Notes under the pieces: generated by a model | Told to the model about the DNA's origin: nothing | Database searches by the model: none | Seen by the model: the letters and a program-made list of their open reading frames with translations, nothing else | In this document: piece by piece, positions 53,301-61,831 of the stretch | Layout: each line of letters opens with the position of its first letter | Numbering within the stretch: the stretch's first letter is position 1 | NCBI RefSeq assembly: GCF_010731595.1 | Contig: NZ_AP022582.1 | Coordinates: 2,232,001 to 2,296,000, forward strand | Source of the DNA: Mycobacterium seoulense | GTDB taxonomy: Bacteria; Actinomycetota; Actinomycetes; Mycobacteriales; Mycobacteriaceae | Direction of reading: 5' to 3' | DNA length: 64,000 bases | Program-made: the position numbers and the translations under genes

Positions 53301-53316
53301 CTTAGCAAAGCTATGG
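53301..53316. promoter_or_regulatory. Candidate MarR operator upstream of marR
   Basis: TAGC-AAA-GCTA (53303-53313) is a perfect short inverted repeat about 16 bases before the MarR start and in the divergent spacer to the ECF genes, as expected for an autoregulated MarR repressor controlling the transporter. Confidence 0.5.
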
Positions 53317-53328
53317 AACGATGGGTAT

Positions 53329-53802
53329 ATGGACAGAGTTGTCGAGAGCCCACACGTCGAGGCCCAGCAGCTGGGGGCGGATCTGCTCGCGGTGGTGGCG
53401 CGGCTCAACCGGCTCGCCACCCAGCGGATCCAGATGCCTTTGCCCGCGGCGCAAGCCAGGCTGCTGGCCACGATCGAAGCCCATGGAGAAGCCCGAATCG
53501 GCGACCTCGCCACCGTCGATCACTGCTCGCAACCGACCATGACCACCCAGGTGCGCCGGCTCGAAGACGCCGGCCTGGTCACCCGGACGGTCGACCCGGG
53601 GGACGCCCGCGCCGTCCGGATCCGCATCACCCCGCAGGGCAAACGCATGCTCAACGCGGTGCGGGCGGACCGCGCCGCGGCGATCGAACCCCAGCTCGCG
53701 TTGCTCGAGCCGGGCGACCGCCAAGTGCTGACCGACGCGGTCAAGGTATTGCGCCGGCTCCTCGACAATGCGTCGCCGGCCGGCCGGCGTAACACGCTCT
53801 GA
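53329..53802 (+). CDS. MarR-family transcriptional regulator
   Basis: 157 residues from the ATG at 53329; earlier in-frame starts (53221) would put the operator-like palindrome inside the gene. Winged helix: LPAAQARLLATIEAHGEARI, DLATVDHCSQPTMTTQVRRL (recognition helix), then the wing VTRTVDPGDARAVRIRITPQ. Divergent from the ECF genes, so a local repressor is likely. Position of Rv2327 (memory). No strong ribosome site, so the transcript may be leaderless. Confidence 0.87.
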   Translation: MDRVVESPHVEAQQLGADLLAVVARLNRLATQRIQMPLPAAQARLLATIEAHGEARIGDLATVDHCSQPTMTTQVRRLEDAGLVTRTVDPGDARAVRIRITPQGKRMLNAVRADRAAAIEPQLALLEPGDRQVLTDAVKVLRRLLDNASPAGRRNTL

Positions 53803-53882
53803 CGGCACGACCCCGGTGAAGAGCCGACGGCCAGCGGGTAGACACTAAGTCGAGCTGACCGGTGTGACGAAAGGTGGCGGCC

Positions 53883-56294
53883 ATGCGGCCCGAGGCTTCC
53901 GCGTTCAGGGCCTCTCCGTTGACCGTGTGGGTCGGGCCGACGCGGTTCGATTTCGCCCCGGGCCGCGATGTGATCGTCGGCTACGGCCCGGCCTGCGACA
54001 TCGCCCTCGAGCGCCTCGGAAATCCGACCTCGCCGCCGCCACCGCCCCGCCCGGAGGTGGTGCTGCGGTTCGCCGGCACGCACTGGTTGGCCATCGACCT
54101 GAGCCACAACGGCATCTTCGTCGACGGTGCACGCGCGTCGACGGTGCAGCTCCGCGACGGTCAGGCGATCGGCATCGGCGACCCGCAGCGGGGGCCGCGG
54201 CTGGTCTTCCAGATCTCTCCCCCCGCCGCTCCGCCCGGGCGGCCTGCGCGCCCGGCTCCCCCACCCCCCGCCTACCGGCCGCCGCCACCCCCGCCGCCCG
54301 CTCCCGCCTGGCCGCAGCCCGCGCGTCCGACCGATCCCAACCTGCGCGCGCCGACCGAGCGCGAGACCCAACGCATGCGCGTCGTGCCGCCACAACCGGC
54401 CGCCGCCGAGCAGCCCGTGCGTGCCGACCCGGCGCCGCCCGCTCAGCCGAGTGCGGCCGACGCCCCGGAAAAGGGCGGTCCGGGCCTGATCGAGCGGATG
54501 ATCACGTCCAAACTGCGCGTCGCCCGCCCGTCCGCGCGCGCCGCCGAGCCGAACGCCACCTACCGGTTGCCGCTCAAGGCCGACGCGCGCACCGTCGGGG
54601 TGACCGCATACCAGCTGGGGCTCGCCGTCGACGGGCGCGAGATGTTGTCGGGCATCTCGTTCGCGGCCCGTCCGGGCATGTTCACCGCGGTCGCCGGGCC
54701 GTCGGCCGCACGCAACTCCGCGCTACTCGGTCTGCTCGCCGGCACCACGCAACTCAGCTCGGGGCGCGTCACCGTCGACGGCCACGACGTGCACGCCGAG
54801 CCGGAGGCCATGCGCACCCGCATCGGCATCGTGGCGCACGACGACCGCCTGCACCGGCAGCTCACCGTCGAACGGGCCGTGGGGTATGCGGCCGAAATGC
54901 GCCTGCCGCAGGATATTCCGCGCGAACAACGCGACCGGGTGGTCAGCCAGGTGCTCGAGGAACTCGAGCTGACACCGCATCGGGCCACCCGGATCGGCAA
55001 GCTTTCACCCGAGCTGCGCCGGTGCGCCGCGCTGGCGGTCGAGCTCGTCACCCGGCCGACACTGCTGGTGGTCGACGAGCCGAGCGCCGGCCTGGATGCG
55101 GGGCAACAACGTCACGTGATGGCGATGCTGCGACGCCAGGCCGACATCGGCTGCGTGGTCGTGGCGGCCGTGTCGTCGCGAACGTCGTCGGCGAACCTCG
55201 ATCTGTGCGACCAGGTTCTGGTCCTCACCTCCGCCGGCACGCCGGCGTTCCTCGGGCCGCCCTCGCAGATCGACTCCGACATGGGCACGGCCGACTGGCC
55301 CGAGGTGCTCGCCCGGGCGGGCGCCGACCCCGACGGAACCCACCGCGCGTTTCTCTCCCGGTCGCCGGCGTCGGCGTTGACGCCGCCGGTGATCGCCGCG
55401 CCGTCGCCGCCGCCCGCCGAACCCCCGTTGGCGCGGCAATTTCGGCTGCTGGCCCGCCGCGACGTCCGGCTCTTCTTCGCCGCCCGCCTCTACTTCGTGT
55501 TCGTGGTGCTGCTGCCGTTCCTGCTGGCGGGTCTAACCCTGCTGATTCCCGGAGACTCCGGCCTTGCCCGGCCCAGGGCGGGCAGTGCCCACCCGCACGA
55601 GGCCATCGAGATCCTGGCCGCCCTCAACGTCGCCGCGGTGATCATCGGCACCGCGCTGACCATCCGGGCCGTGGTGCGCGAGCGGCGGGTCTTCCGCCGC
55701 GAGCAGGCTCTCGGCCTGTCGACCGCGGCCTACCTGGCCGCCAAGACCCTCGTGTTCGGCCTGGCCGCGGCCGTCTTGACGGCGATCGTGTTCACCATCG
55801 TCATCGCCGACAAGGGTGGGCCCGCGCGTGGCGCCGCCCTGTTGCACGACCCGACGGTCGAGCTGTATGTGAGCGTGGCGACGACGGCGATCGTGTCCGC
55901 GCTGATCGGGCTCGCGTTGTCGGCGCTGGGCACGTCGCTGCGTGAGGTGCTGCCGCTGCTGTTGCCGGTGATCCTGGTGTCCGCGCTGTTCAACGGAAGC
56001 CTCGTGCAGCTGGTGAGCACGTGGGGCTTTCAGCAGATCGCCTGGTTCGTGCCCGCCCAATGGGGTTTCGCGGCATCGGCGTCCACAGTCGACCTGCGCA
56101 GGGTCGACGCGCTGGCCGCCGGGTCCCAAATGTGGACCCACTACAGCGGTTGGTGGGTGTTCGACATGAACATGCTGGTGCTCTTCGGCGTGGCGGCGGC
56201 GGGCTTCGCCCTCTACCGGCTGAGGCCCGGGCGGCGCGAGTCCCCCAAGCCGTCACATCGCGAACAACAGGAACTGAGTGACCTGACTCGGTGA
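53883..56294 (+). CDS. FHA - ABC ATPase - ABC2 membrane protein, Rv1747-like, with degenerate motifs
   Basis: 803 residues from the ATG at 53883 (AAAGG eight bases upstream). FHA-like domain (about 12-110), Pro-rich linker (about 112-195), ABC ATPase (about 238-450), ABC2-type membrane domain with six segments (about 487-785). Motifs are damaged: Walker A reads GPSAARNS (272-279), losing the Lys; the signature reads LSPEL (374-378) instead of LSGGQ; and the FHA lacks the usual GR and SxxH residues (it has IVGYGPACDIAL). Walker B LLVVDEPSAGLD is intact. Rv1747, by contrast, has intact motifs and is regulated by PknF. So this may be a pseudo-ATPase or a decaying paralogue with an open frame. 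It overlaps the next gene at its 3' end. Confidence 0.82.
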   Translation: MRPEASAFRASPLTVWVGPTRFDFAPGRDVIVGYGPACDIALERLGNPTSPPPPPRPEVVLRFAGTHWLAIDLSHNGIFVDGARASTVQLRDGQAIGIGDPQRGPRLVFQISPPAAPPGRPARPAPPPPAYRPPPPPPPAPAWPQPARPTDPNLRAPTERETQRMRVVPPQPAAAEQPVRADPAPPAQPSAADAPEKGGPGLIERMITSKLRVARPSARAAEPNATYRLPLKADARTVGVTAYQLGLAVDGREMLSGISFAARPGMFTAVAGPSAARNSALLGLLAGTTQLSSGRVTVDGHDVHAEPEAMRTRIGIVAHDDRLHRQLTVERAVGYAAEMRLPQDIPREQRDRVVSQVLEELELTPHRATRIGKLSPELRRCAALAVELVTRPTLLVVDEPSAGLDAGQQRHVMAMLRRQADIGCVVVAAVSSRTSSANLDLCDQVLVLTSAGTPAFLGPPSQIDSDMGTADWPEVLARAGADPDGTHRAFLSRSPASALTPPVIAAPSPPPAEPPLARQFRLLARRDVRLFFAARLYFVFVVLLPFLLAGLTLLIPGDSGLARPRAGSAHPHEAIEILAALNVAAVIIGTALTIRAVVRERRVFRREQALGLSTAAYLAAKTLVFGLAAAVLTAIVFTIVIADKGGPARGAALLHDPTVELYVSVATTAIVSALIGLALSALGTSLREVLPLLLPVILVSALFNGSLVQLVSTWGFQQIAWFVPAQWGFAASASTVDLRRVDALAAGSQMWTHYSGWWVFDMNMLVLFGVAAAGFALYRLRPGRRESPKPSHREQQELSDLTR

Positions 56295-57365
56295 GAAGTT
56301 GTTGTCGCTGACCAGCACCACCGATTGGCGACCGTCGGGCAGTTTCGGCCCCAGCGTGATGCCCTCGACATTGTCCAGCGGGGAGAGCCCCGGTGTGGCG
56401 GACAGGTCGGCGGCCAGGGTCTTGCTCATGGGGGTGACGGCCGCGTTCCGCATCGATGGGGTGGCCAAAACGTCTGTCGCCGCTCCGATCTCGGCGCGGT
56501 AGATCCGCACGGTCGGCGGCAGGGCCGCGGATCGTTCGATCACCAAGAAGGCGGTGTCCGACAGGGCGACCAGATCGGAGACACCGTTGACGTGGGCGGG
56601 CGGTGCCGGCGGCTCCATCGGGTAGGCGTATTGGGCCGTGGGCGTGCCGGTGGCGACGTCGAACTTGGTGATCCGGGTGAGCACGCGGTGGCCGCCGTCG
56701 TTGAGCGGCCCGTCGTTGTAGCCGGGGTCCTCCATCGCGGCGAACAGCGATCGGCCGTCGGGCGTCAGCGCCAGGCCCTCCAGCGCCTTGTCCCTGCGCG
56801 GACCCGTGCGCTGCGCGGACATCGCCAGATTGGGCGGCAAGGTGAACTGGCCCAGGTAGGCACCGTCGAGCCCGGCGGTTCGGATCCAGGGATCGAGCAG
56901 CACCGGTCCGGCGGTGAGGCGCTCACCTTCGGAGGACCAGTACAGGCGCTGGCGGACGGGGTCGAACGCGATGCCTTCTGGGTCGGGGGGAATGACCGGC
57001 GGCGCGGCGCCCAGCGTGAGCGGCGGGAACGGCCTGCCGGAGGGGTCGAGCAGCGGATGGGTGCCGGCGAACGTGACCTTGTCGATTCCCTTGTCCGACA
57101 AGGACAACTGCACGGTATAGAACCGGGCCGGATTCTTCTTGGAGCGGTCGTCGCTGACGACGTAATAGAGCTGGCGGCCGGCGTCATAGCTGAGCGCCGA
57201 CAGGCCGCCGATGACGGTGCCGTCGAAGGTGGCGTCGAAGGGGACCTGCGACTGGCCCAGATACGCGAGCATCGGCCGCGGCGCGGGCGCCGCCGCGGGT
57301 GGATGCCCGGACGCGCAGCCGGCCAGCGACAGGGCGAGACACATGCTCGCCACCCACCGCCTCAT
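56253..57365 (-). CDS. Lipoprotein with phytase-esterase-like beta-propeller domain
   Basis: 370 residues. Lipobox SLAGCAS gives lipid Cys17. The domain has repeated GGLSALSYD, YYVVSDDRS, DPEGIAFDP, RLYWSSEGER, ALEGLALTPDGRSLFAAMED and DNVEGITLGP patterns, which match the 'esterase-like activity of phytase' family. These are secreted propellers with poorly known substrates. The 3' end overlaps that of the convergent FHA-ABC gene by 42 bp. Extracytoplasmic, membrane-tethered. Confidence 0.82.
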   Translation of the reverse strand: MRRWVASMCLALSLAGCASGHPPAAAPAPRPMLAYLGQSQVPFDATFDGTVIGGLSALSYDAGRQLYYVVSDDRSKKNPARFYTVQLSLSDKGIDKVTFAGTHPLLDPSGRPFPPLTLGAAPPVIPPDPEGIAFDPVRQRLYWSSEGERLTAGPVLLDPWIRTAGLDGAYLGQFTLPPNLAMSAQRTGPRRDKALEGLALTPDGRSLFAAMEDPGYNDGPLNDGGHRVLTRITKFDVATGTPTAQYAYPMEPPAPPAHVNGVSDLVALSDTAFLVIERSAALPPTVRIYRAEIGAATDVLATPSMRNAAVTPMSKTLAADLSATPGLSPLDNVEGITLGPKLPDGRQSVVLVSDNNFSPSQVTQFLLFAM

Positions 57366-57472
57366 AGTCGAGAAACGTAGCGCCGACGCGCGCCGGACGA
57401 AAACGCCGATCGGCCCGCCCCGGCCCCAGGGTCGTTATTCCCGCAGCGCGAATCGCAGGATACGGTCGATTT

Positions 57473-59425
57473 ATGGCGCCAGATAGCACAAGCATTGCCG
57501 AGCAGCTGCGCAACGCCCTCGACGGGCGGTGGCGCGACGTGAGGAACCAGCTGCGGTCCACCATGAGCGAGGAGCTGTTCCGGCCGCACTACACCCCCAA
57601 CACCGTGATCGCGCGCACCAAGGTGGCCGAGCAGATGCGGATCATGGCCGCGTTCGGCGCCGCCGCCGACAACTTCCGCAAGGAGCACGGCGGCACCGGT
57701 GACATCGGCGCGGCGATCACGATGATCGAGATGCTGGCGATGTCGGACCTGTCGCTGATGGTGAAGGCGGGCGTGCAGTGGGGGCTGTTCGGCGGCGCCG
57801 TGGAGAACTTGGGCACCGAGCGCCACCACGAGGCCTACGTCAAGAAGATCATCAGCCTCGAATTGCGGGGCTGCTTCGCGATGACCGAGACCGGACACGG
57901 CAGCGACGTGCAGTCGCTGGAGACCACCGCGACCTACGACCCGGCCACCGAGGAGTTCGTCATCGACTCCCCCACCCCGACGGCGCGCAAGGACTACATC
58001 GGGGGTGCCGCCGAAACGGCCACCATGGCGGCGGTATTCGCGCAATTGATCACCGAGGAGAGCGGTGAGCCGGTCAACCACGGCGTGCACTGCCTGCTGG
58101 TTCCGATCCGCGACGCCGACGGCAACGACCTGCCCGGGGTGACGACGTCGGACTGCGAATACAAGGGCGGCCTGCCCGGCGTGGACAACGGCCGCATCGT
58201 CTTCGACCACGTCCGCGTCCCGCGGGTGAACCTGCTGAACAAGTACGGCGACGTCGCACCCGACGGCGCCTACAGCTCGCCGATCGACAACCCCAACCGC
58301 CGGTTCTTCACCATGCTCGGCACCCTGGTCCGCGGGCGGATCACCGTGGGCGGCAGCGCGGGCGCGGCCGCCCGTGTCGCGCTGGACATCGCCACCCGAT
58401 ACGCGTTGCAGCGCAGGCAATTCAGCGCGCCGGATGACGAGTCCGAGGTGCTGATCATGGACTACCTGGTGCACCAGCGCCGGCTGTTCCCGTTGATCGC
58501 GAAGTCGTACGCGCTGCAGTTCGCCCAGAACGAGCTGGTCAGCAAGTGCCATGACATCCAGACCGCCGACGCGGTCGACGCCGACGAGCAGCGCGAGTTG
58601 GAGGCGCGCGCCGCCGGGTTGAAGGCGGCCAACACCTGGCACGCGTCCCGGGCGATTCAGGAGGCCCGGGAGGCCTGCGGCGGCGCGGGCTACATGGCCG
58701 AGAACCGGCTGGTCGCGCTGCGCGGCGACACCGACGTGTTCACCACCTTCGAGGGGGACAACCACGTCCTGACGCAGTTGGTGGCCAAGGAGCTGCTGAC
58801 GGCCTACGCCGACGACATCCGCAGCATGAGCCCCGTCGAATGGGTTCGCTTCGCCGCCAACACCGTCGGCGAGCGGGTCGTCAAACGCACTGCGGCAGAG
58901 ACGATCATCCAAACCATCGTGGACGCCCGGCAGGACAGCGAGGAAGAGGGCAGCCTCTTCAACCGCGGCACGCAGATCAAGATGTTCGAGGACCGGGAGG
59001 AATATCTGATCGCGTCCGTCGCTCGACGGCTGCAGGCCAAGTCCAAGGAGATGTCGGAGTTCGACGCGTTCAACGCGGTGCAGGACCACGTGCTGCACGC
59101 CGCGTCCGCGCACATCGACCGGGTGGTTCTCGAAGCGTTCGTCGCCGGCATCGACGCCTGCCCGCACGAGGAGGCCCGCGAACTGCTGGGCATTGTCTGC
59201 GATCTGTACGCGCTGTCGGTGATCGAGGACGACAAAGCCTGGTACATCGAGCATCGGTACCTGTCGACCGAGCGGGCCAAGGCGGTCACCCGGGGGATCA
59301 ATGACCGGTGTCGCGCGCTGCGCCCGCACGCGCAAACGCTCGTCGACGGTTTCGGGATCCCCGAGCAGCTGCGTTACGCCGAGATGCTGCACCCGGAGAA
59401 CTTGGCGGACGCGGTCACGAGCTGA
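57473..59425 (+). CDS. Acyl-CoA dehydrogenase/oxidase family flavoprotein
   Basis: 650 residues, longer than normal acyl-CoA dehydrogenases (about 390) and like acyl-CoA oxidases. Flavin and substrate segments: CFAMTETGHGSDVQSLET (about 139-156), KDYIGGAAETATMAAVFAQL, RITVGGSAGAAARVALDIAT, YALQRRQFSAPDDESEVLIM, and CGGAGYMAENRLVALRGDTD then FTTFEGDNHVLTQLVAKELL, which is the classic ACOX pattern. A C-terminal helical domain of about 200 residues follows. Likely catalyses alpha-beta desaturation of an acyl-CoA with electrons to oxygen or ETF. Not part of the conserved syntenic block, stands alone. Confidence 0.85.
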   Translation: MAPDSTSIAEQLRNALDGRWRDVRNQLRSTMSEELFRPHYTPNTVIARTKVAEQMRIMAAFGAAADNFRKEHGGTGDIGAAITMIEMLAMSDLSLMVKAGVQWGLFGGAVENLGTERHHEAYVKKIISLELRGCFAMTETGHGSDVQSLETTATYDPATEEFVIDSPTPTARKDYIGGAAETATMAAVFAQLITEESGEPVNHGVHCLLVPIRDADGNDLPGVTTSDCEYKGGLPGVDNGRIVFDHVRVPRVNLLNKYGDVAPDGAYSSPIDNPNRRFFTMLGTLVRGRITVGGSAGAAARVALDIATRYALQRRQFSAPDDESEVLIMDYLVHQRRLFPLIAKSYALQFAQNELVSKCHDIQTADAVDADEQRELEARAAGLKAANTWHASRAIQEAREACGGAGYMAENRLVALRGDTDVFTTFEGDNHVLTQLVAKELLTAYADDIRSMSPVEWVRFAANTVGERVVKRTAAETIIQTIVDARQDSEEEGSLFNRGTQIKMFEDREEYLIASVARRLQAKSKEMSEFDAFNAVQDHVLHAASAHIDRVVLEAFVAGIDACPHEEARELLGIVCDLYALSVIEDDKAWYIEHRYLSTERAKAVTRGINDRCRALRPHAQTLVDGFGIPEQLRYAEMLHPENLADAVTS

Positions 59426-60824
59426 CGGGCTGCTCGCCGAGCATCTCCCAGCCGGGCCGTGCCGCGTCCCGTTGCGGCCGAACATATCTGACCCAGGTCA
59501 CGATCGCGGCGCCGACGTAACACATCAGGAAGACCCAGAACGCCGGCGTCTCCGTCCCTGCGCTGGCATAGGACTGTCGCAGGGCCAAGTTGATCACCAC
59601 TCCCCCCAGCGCGCCCAGCGACCCGGCGAGGCCGATCAGCGCTCCCGACCGCACGGCCTCCCAGTGCCGCCGTTCGGCGTCGCCGATACCCAGCGCACGG
59701 CTTCGCTCCGCGACCACCGAAGGGATGAGCTTGAACACCGAGCCCTTGCCGACGCCGCAAAAGATGAAGAGCGCAATGAATCCGATGATGTAGCCGATCG
59801 TCGTGAACGACCCCACCGGCTCGCCGGGCCCGCGGGTGAGGTCGTCGTGGGTGCTGACGGCGACCAGGAATCCACCGGCGGCGATCATGGCGGTCAGGAC
59901 GGTCAGCGTGACGCGGCCGCCATCGAAACGATCGCCCAGCCTGCCGCCGGTCACCCGCGCGATCGATCCCAGCAGCGGTCCGGCGAAGGCGATTTCGGCA
60001 GCGTGCAGCGCGGCCTGCGCGTGGCTTTGCCCGGCCGCCATCAAATTGTGCTGGAGCACTTGGCCGAAGGCGAACGCGAAGCCGATGAACGAGCCCGCGG
60101 CGCACATATAGAGGAATGAGATCGCCCAGGTGTCGGGAATGGCAAGGACGGACCGCACATGGGAGACCTCGATGGAGTGGTCGAGGTTATCCATGAACAG
60201 CGCCGCGCCGACACCGACGACCGCCAGCAGCACCAGATAGACGGCGCACACCCAATACGGCTGCCGGTGGCCCGCGGTGGCCAGCACCACCAGACCGACG
60301 GCCTGGACGGCCGCGGCGCCCAGGTTGCCGATCCCGCCGGTGAGCCCCAGCGCCATGCCCTTGCGCCGCTGGGGGTAGAAGGATTCGACGTTGGCCAGCG
60401 ACGCCGCGTAGTTCCCGCCGCCCAACCCCGTCAGCGCCGCGCACACCAGATACGGCCACAAGGGCAGGCCGGGATGGGCGAGCAGCACAATGGCTCCCAC
60501 GGTCGGGATCAGCAGCACGAACGACGACAGCACCGCCCAGTTACGCCCGCCGAACCTGGCGGTGCCCATCGTGTAGGGGATGCGCACGAGCGCACCGACG
60601 AGGGCCGCGGTGGCGCCCAGCAGCAGCTTGTCGCCGGTGGAGAATCCGTAGACGTCCTCCGGCATGAACAGCACCATGACCGACCAGAGGTACCAGATGG
60701 AAAAGGCGGCGTGCATGGTCGCGATCGACCAGATCAGGTTCCGGCGGGCGATCGTGTTGTTTCCGGCTTCCCACGCCACGAGATCCTCTGGGTCCCACTG
60801 CGAGAGGCGTCGCGACCTGCCCAT
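59415..60824 (-). CDS. narK: NarK-type nitrate/nitrite transporter (MFS)
   Basis: 469 residues from the ATG at 60824; the frame is open farther upstream and the start is uncertain. Twelve membrane segments. Signature parts of NarK: WDPEDLVAWEAGNNTIARRNL, the Gly-rich GLGGGNYAASLANVESFYPQ then RRKGMALGLTGGIGNLGAA, and GGRLGDRFDGGRV. It moves nitrate and nitrite across the membrane. From memory it takes the place of narK1 (Rv2329c) beside lppP. An assimilatory nitrate reductase gene follows 1 kb away. It overlaps the flavoprotein gene by 11 bp at the 3' ends. Confidence 0.87.
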   Translation of the reverse strand: MGRSRRLSQWDPEDLVAWEAGNNTIARRNLIWSIATMHAAFSIWYLWSVMVLFMPEDVYGFSTGDKLLLGATAALVGALVRIPYTMGTARFGGRNWAVLSSFVLLIPTVGAIVLLAHPGLPLWPYLVCAALTGLGGGNYAASLANVESFYPQRRKGMALGLTGGIGNLGAAAVQAVGLVVLATAGHRQPYWVCAVYLVLLAVVGVGAALFMDNLDHSIEVSHVRSVLAIPDTWAISFLYMCAAGSFIGFAFAFGQVLQHNLMAAGQSHAQAALHAAEIAFAGPLLGSIARVTGGRLGDRFDGGRVTLTVLTAMIAAGGFLVAVSTHDDLTRGPGEPVGSFTTIGYIIGFIALFIFCGVGKGSVFKLIPSVVAERSRALGIGDAERRHWEAVRSGALIGLAGSLGALGGVVINLALRQSYASAGTETPAFWVFLMCYVGAAIVTWVRYVRPQRDAARPGWEMLGEQPVSS

Positions 60825-61067
60825 CAGACCTGCCTTCCACGCCGGATCCAGTGCCGGGCACCGGTTGTCAACGATGACAGGGCTTGGCCGGTGACGGCGG
60901 AGCCCGGCGTAAGAGTCTACTGAATAAAGCCTGTGAAACTCGCGATTCTCGACAACGGCGTCAGGGCAATCACCTGCCGCCCGGACCGCGAAGCCGGACC
61001 CGCCGCGTGCGTGCCCGGCCGATCGCGGGGAAGGGTCGCGCCGCACGCATCCGCTTGCGGCGCAACG

Positions 61068-61550
61068 TCATTGGTTGGGGATCTTGCCGATCGCTCTCAG
61101 CTTGCCGTCCGGGCCGATCTCGAACTTCACCGTGCCGATACCGGTGGGGCAGCACGGCTGATCGTTGCCCTTCGACCATTGGTACTGAACCGCGATGGCG
61201 TCGTCAGAAGGCGGCAACACGGTTATGTACGGCTTGGGATTAGGGGTTGGTGGGCCCAGCGGCCTGTCGTGATCGAAGAACAGCAACTGCTGGCCGGTGG
61301 ATTCGCTGGCGATGGTCGGGATGATCTGCACCCAGTACAAGCGGCACTTCTTGGCATGCCCGCGAGCGATTTCCACCCACGTGGTACCCGGCACGGTGAT
61401 GGGAACCGACGCGATCGCCCGCTGCACGGTGTCGGGTCTCGGCCCGTCGGACTCCTTGCATTTGTCGGGTGAAACCGGCGGCGCGCCGGCCTCCTTCCCG
61501 CCGCAACCGGAGGCCAGCAGGATCAGCAGGATCACCATCAGCTGACGCAC
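61068..61550 (-). CDS. lppP: LppP/LprE-family lipoprotein
   Basis: 160 residues. Lipobox LLASGCGG gives lipid Cys16. Mature domain: SPDKCKESDGPRPDTVQRAI, IARGHAKKCRLYWVQIIPTI, QLLFFDHDRPLG and the C-terminal NDQPCCPTGIGTVKFEIG. Pattern and position next to narK fit LppP (Rv2330c), an outer-surface lipoprotein of unknown role in M. tuberculosis. Cys at four positions suggests disulphides. Divergent from the nitrate reductase gene. Confidence 0.85.
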   Translation of the reverse strand: MRQLMVILLILLASGCGGKEAGAPPVSPDKCKESDGPRPDTVQRAIASVPITVPGTTWVEIARGHAKKCRLYWVQIIPTIASESTGQQLLFFDHDRPLGPPTPNPKPYITVLPPSDDAIAVQYQWSKGNDQPCCPTGIGTVKFEIGPDGKLRAIGKIPNQ

Positions 61551-61686
61551 CCGGTGAGCTTAGCGAAGGCTGTGAATGTCCCGTTTGTTTGGTCGGAGAC
61601 CACGTTCTGACAGGGCAAGCCCCCGGCCGCCCGGGTAGCCTGATGCGGAGTCGGCCGGTCGACGATGACCCATGCTGACCTGGGGG

Positions 61687-61760
61687 TTTACGGCATTTCC
61701 GAGAGTTCACGGACGCGCTTCGTCGCGTGAGAGGAAGCCGTAAAGCGGGGGAAACTCCCG
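61687..61760 (+). promoter_or_regulatory. Structured 5' leader (two hairpins) before the nitrate reductase gene
   Basis: Hairpin 1: TTTACGGC (61687-61694) pairs perfectly with GCCGTAAA (61737-61744), continued by TTCC/GGAA after a 2-base bulge, with an inner TCACG-GACG/CGTC-CGTGA stem and a CGCTT loop. Hairpin 2: CGGGGG/CTCCCG around AAA (61746-61760). The 70 bases after hairpin 2 lead to GGAGG and the start. No named riboswitch class was recognised. It could be a nitrate- or molybdenum-cofactor-responsive leader or an antiterminator target. Confidence 0.6.
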
Positions 61761-61831
61761 ATACCCGGTGCCGAAACATCCTCATCGCACCATTCGACGT
61801 AAGCCCGTTGCGCTCACAGGAGGGAAGTGCG

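Noticed and set aside
57362..59485. 707-residue minus-strand open frame
   Set aside because: It is antisense to the acyl-CoA oxidase-like gene, with His/Arg/Gly-rich composition and no motifs; a third-codon-position GC shadow.
60825..61067. Possible DosR-type operator before narK
   Set aside because: No copy of the 20-bp GGGACTTNNGNCCCT-type motif could be seen in the spacer.
61687..61760. Known riboswitch class (cobalamin, Moco, yybP-ykoY, ydaO)
   Set aside because: None of the conserved core sequences of these classes is present; left as an unclassified structured leader.
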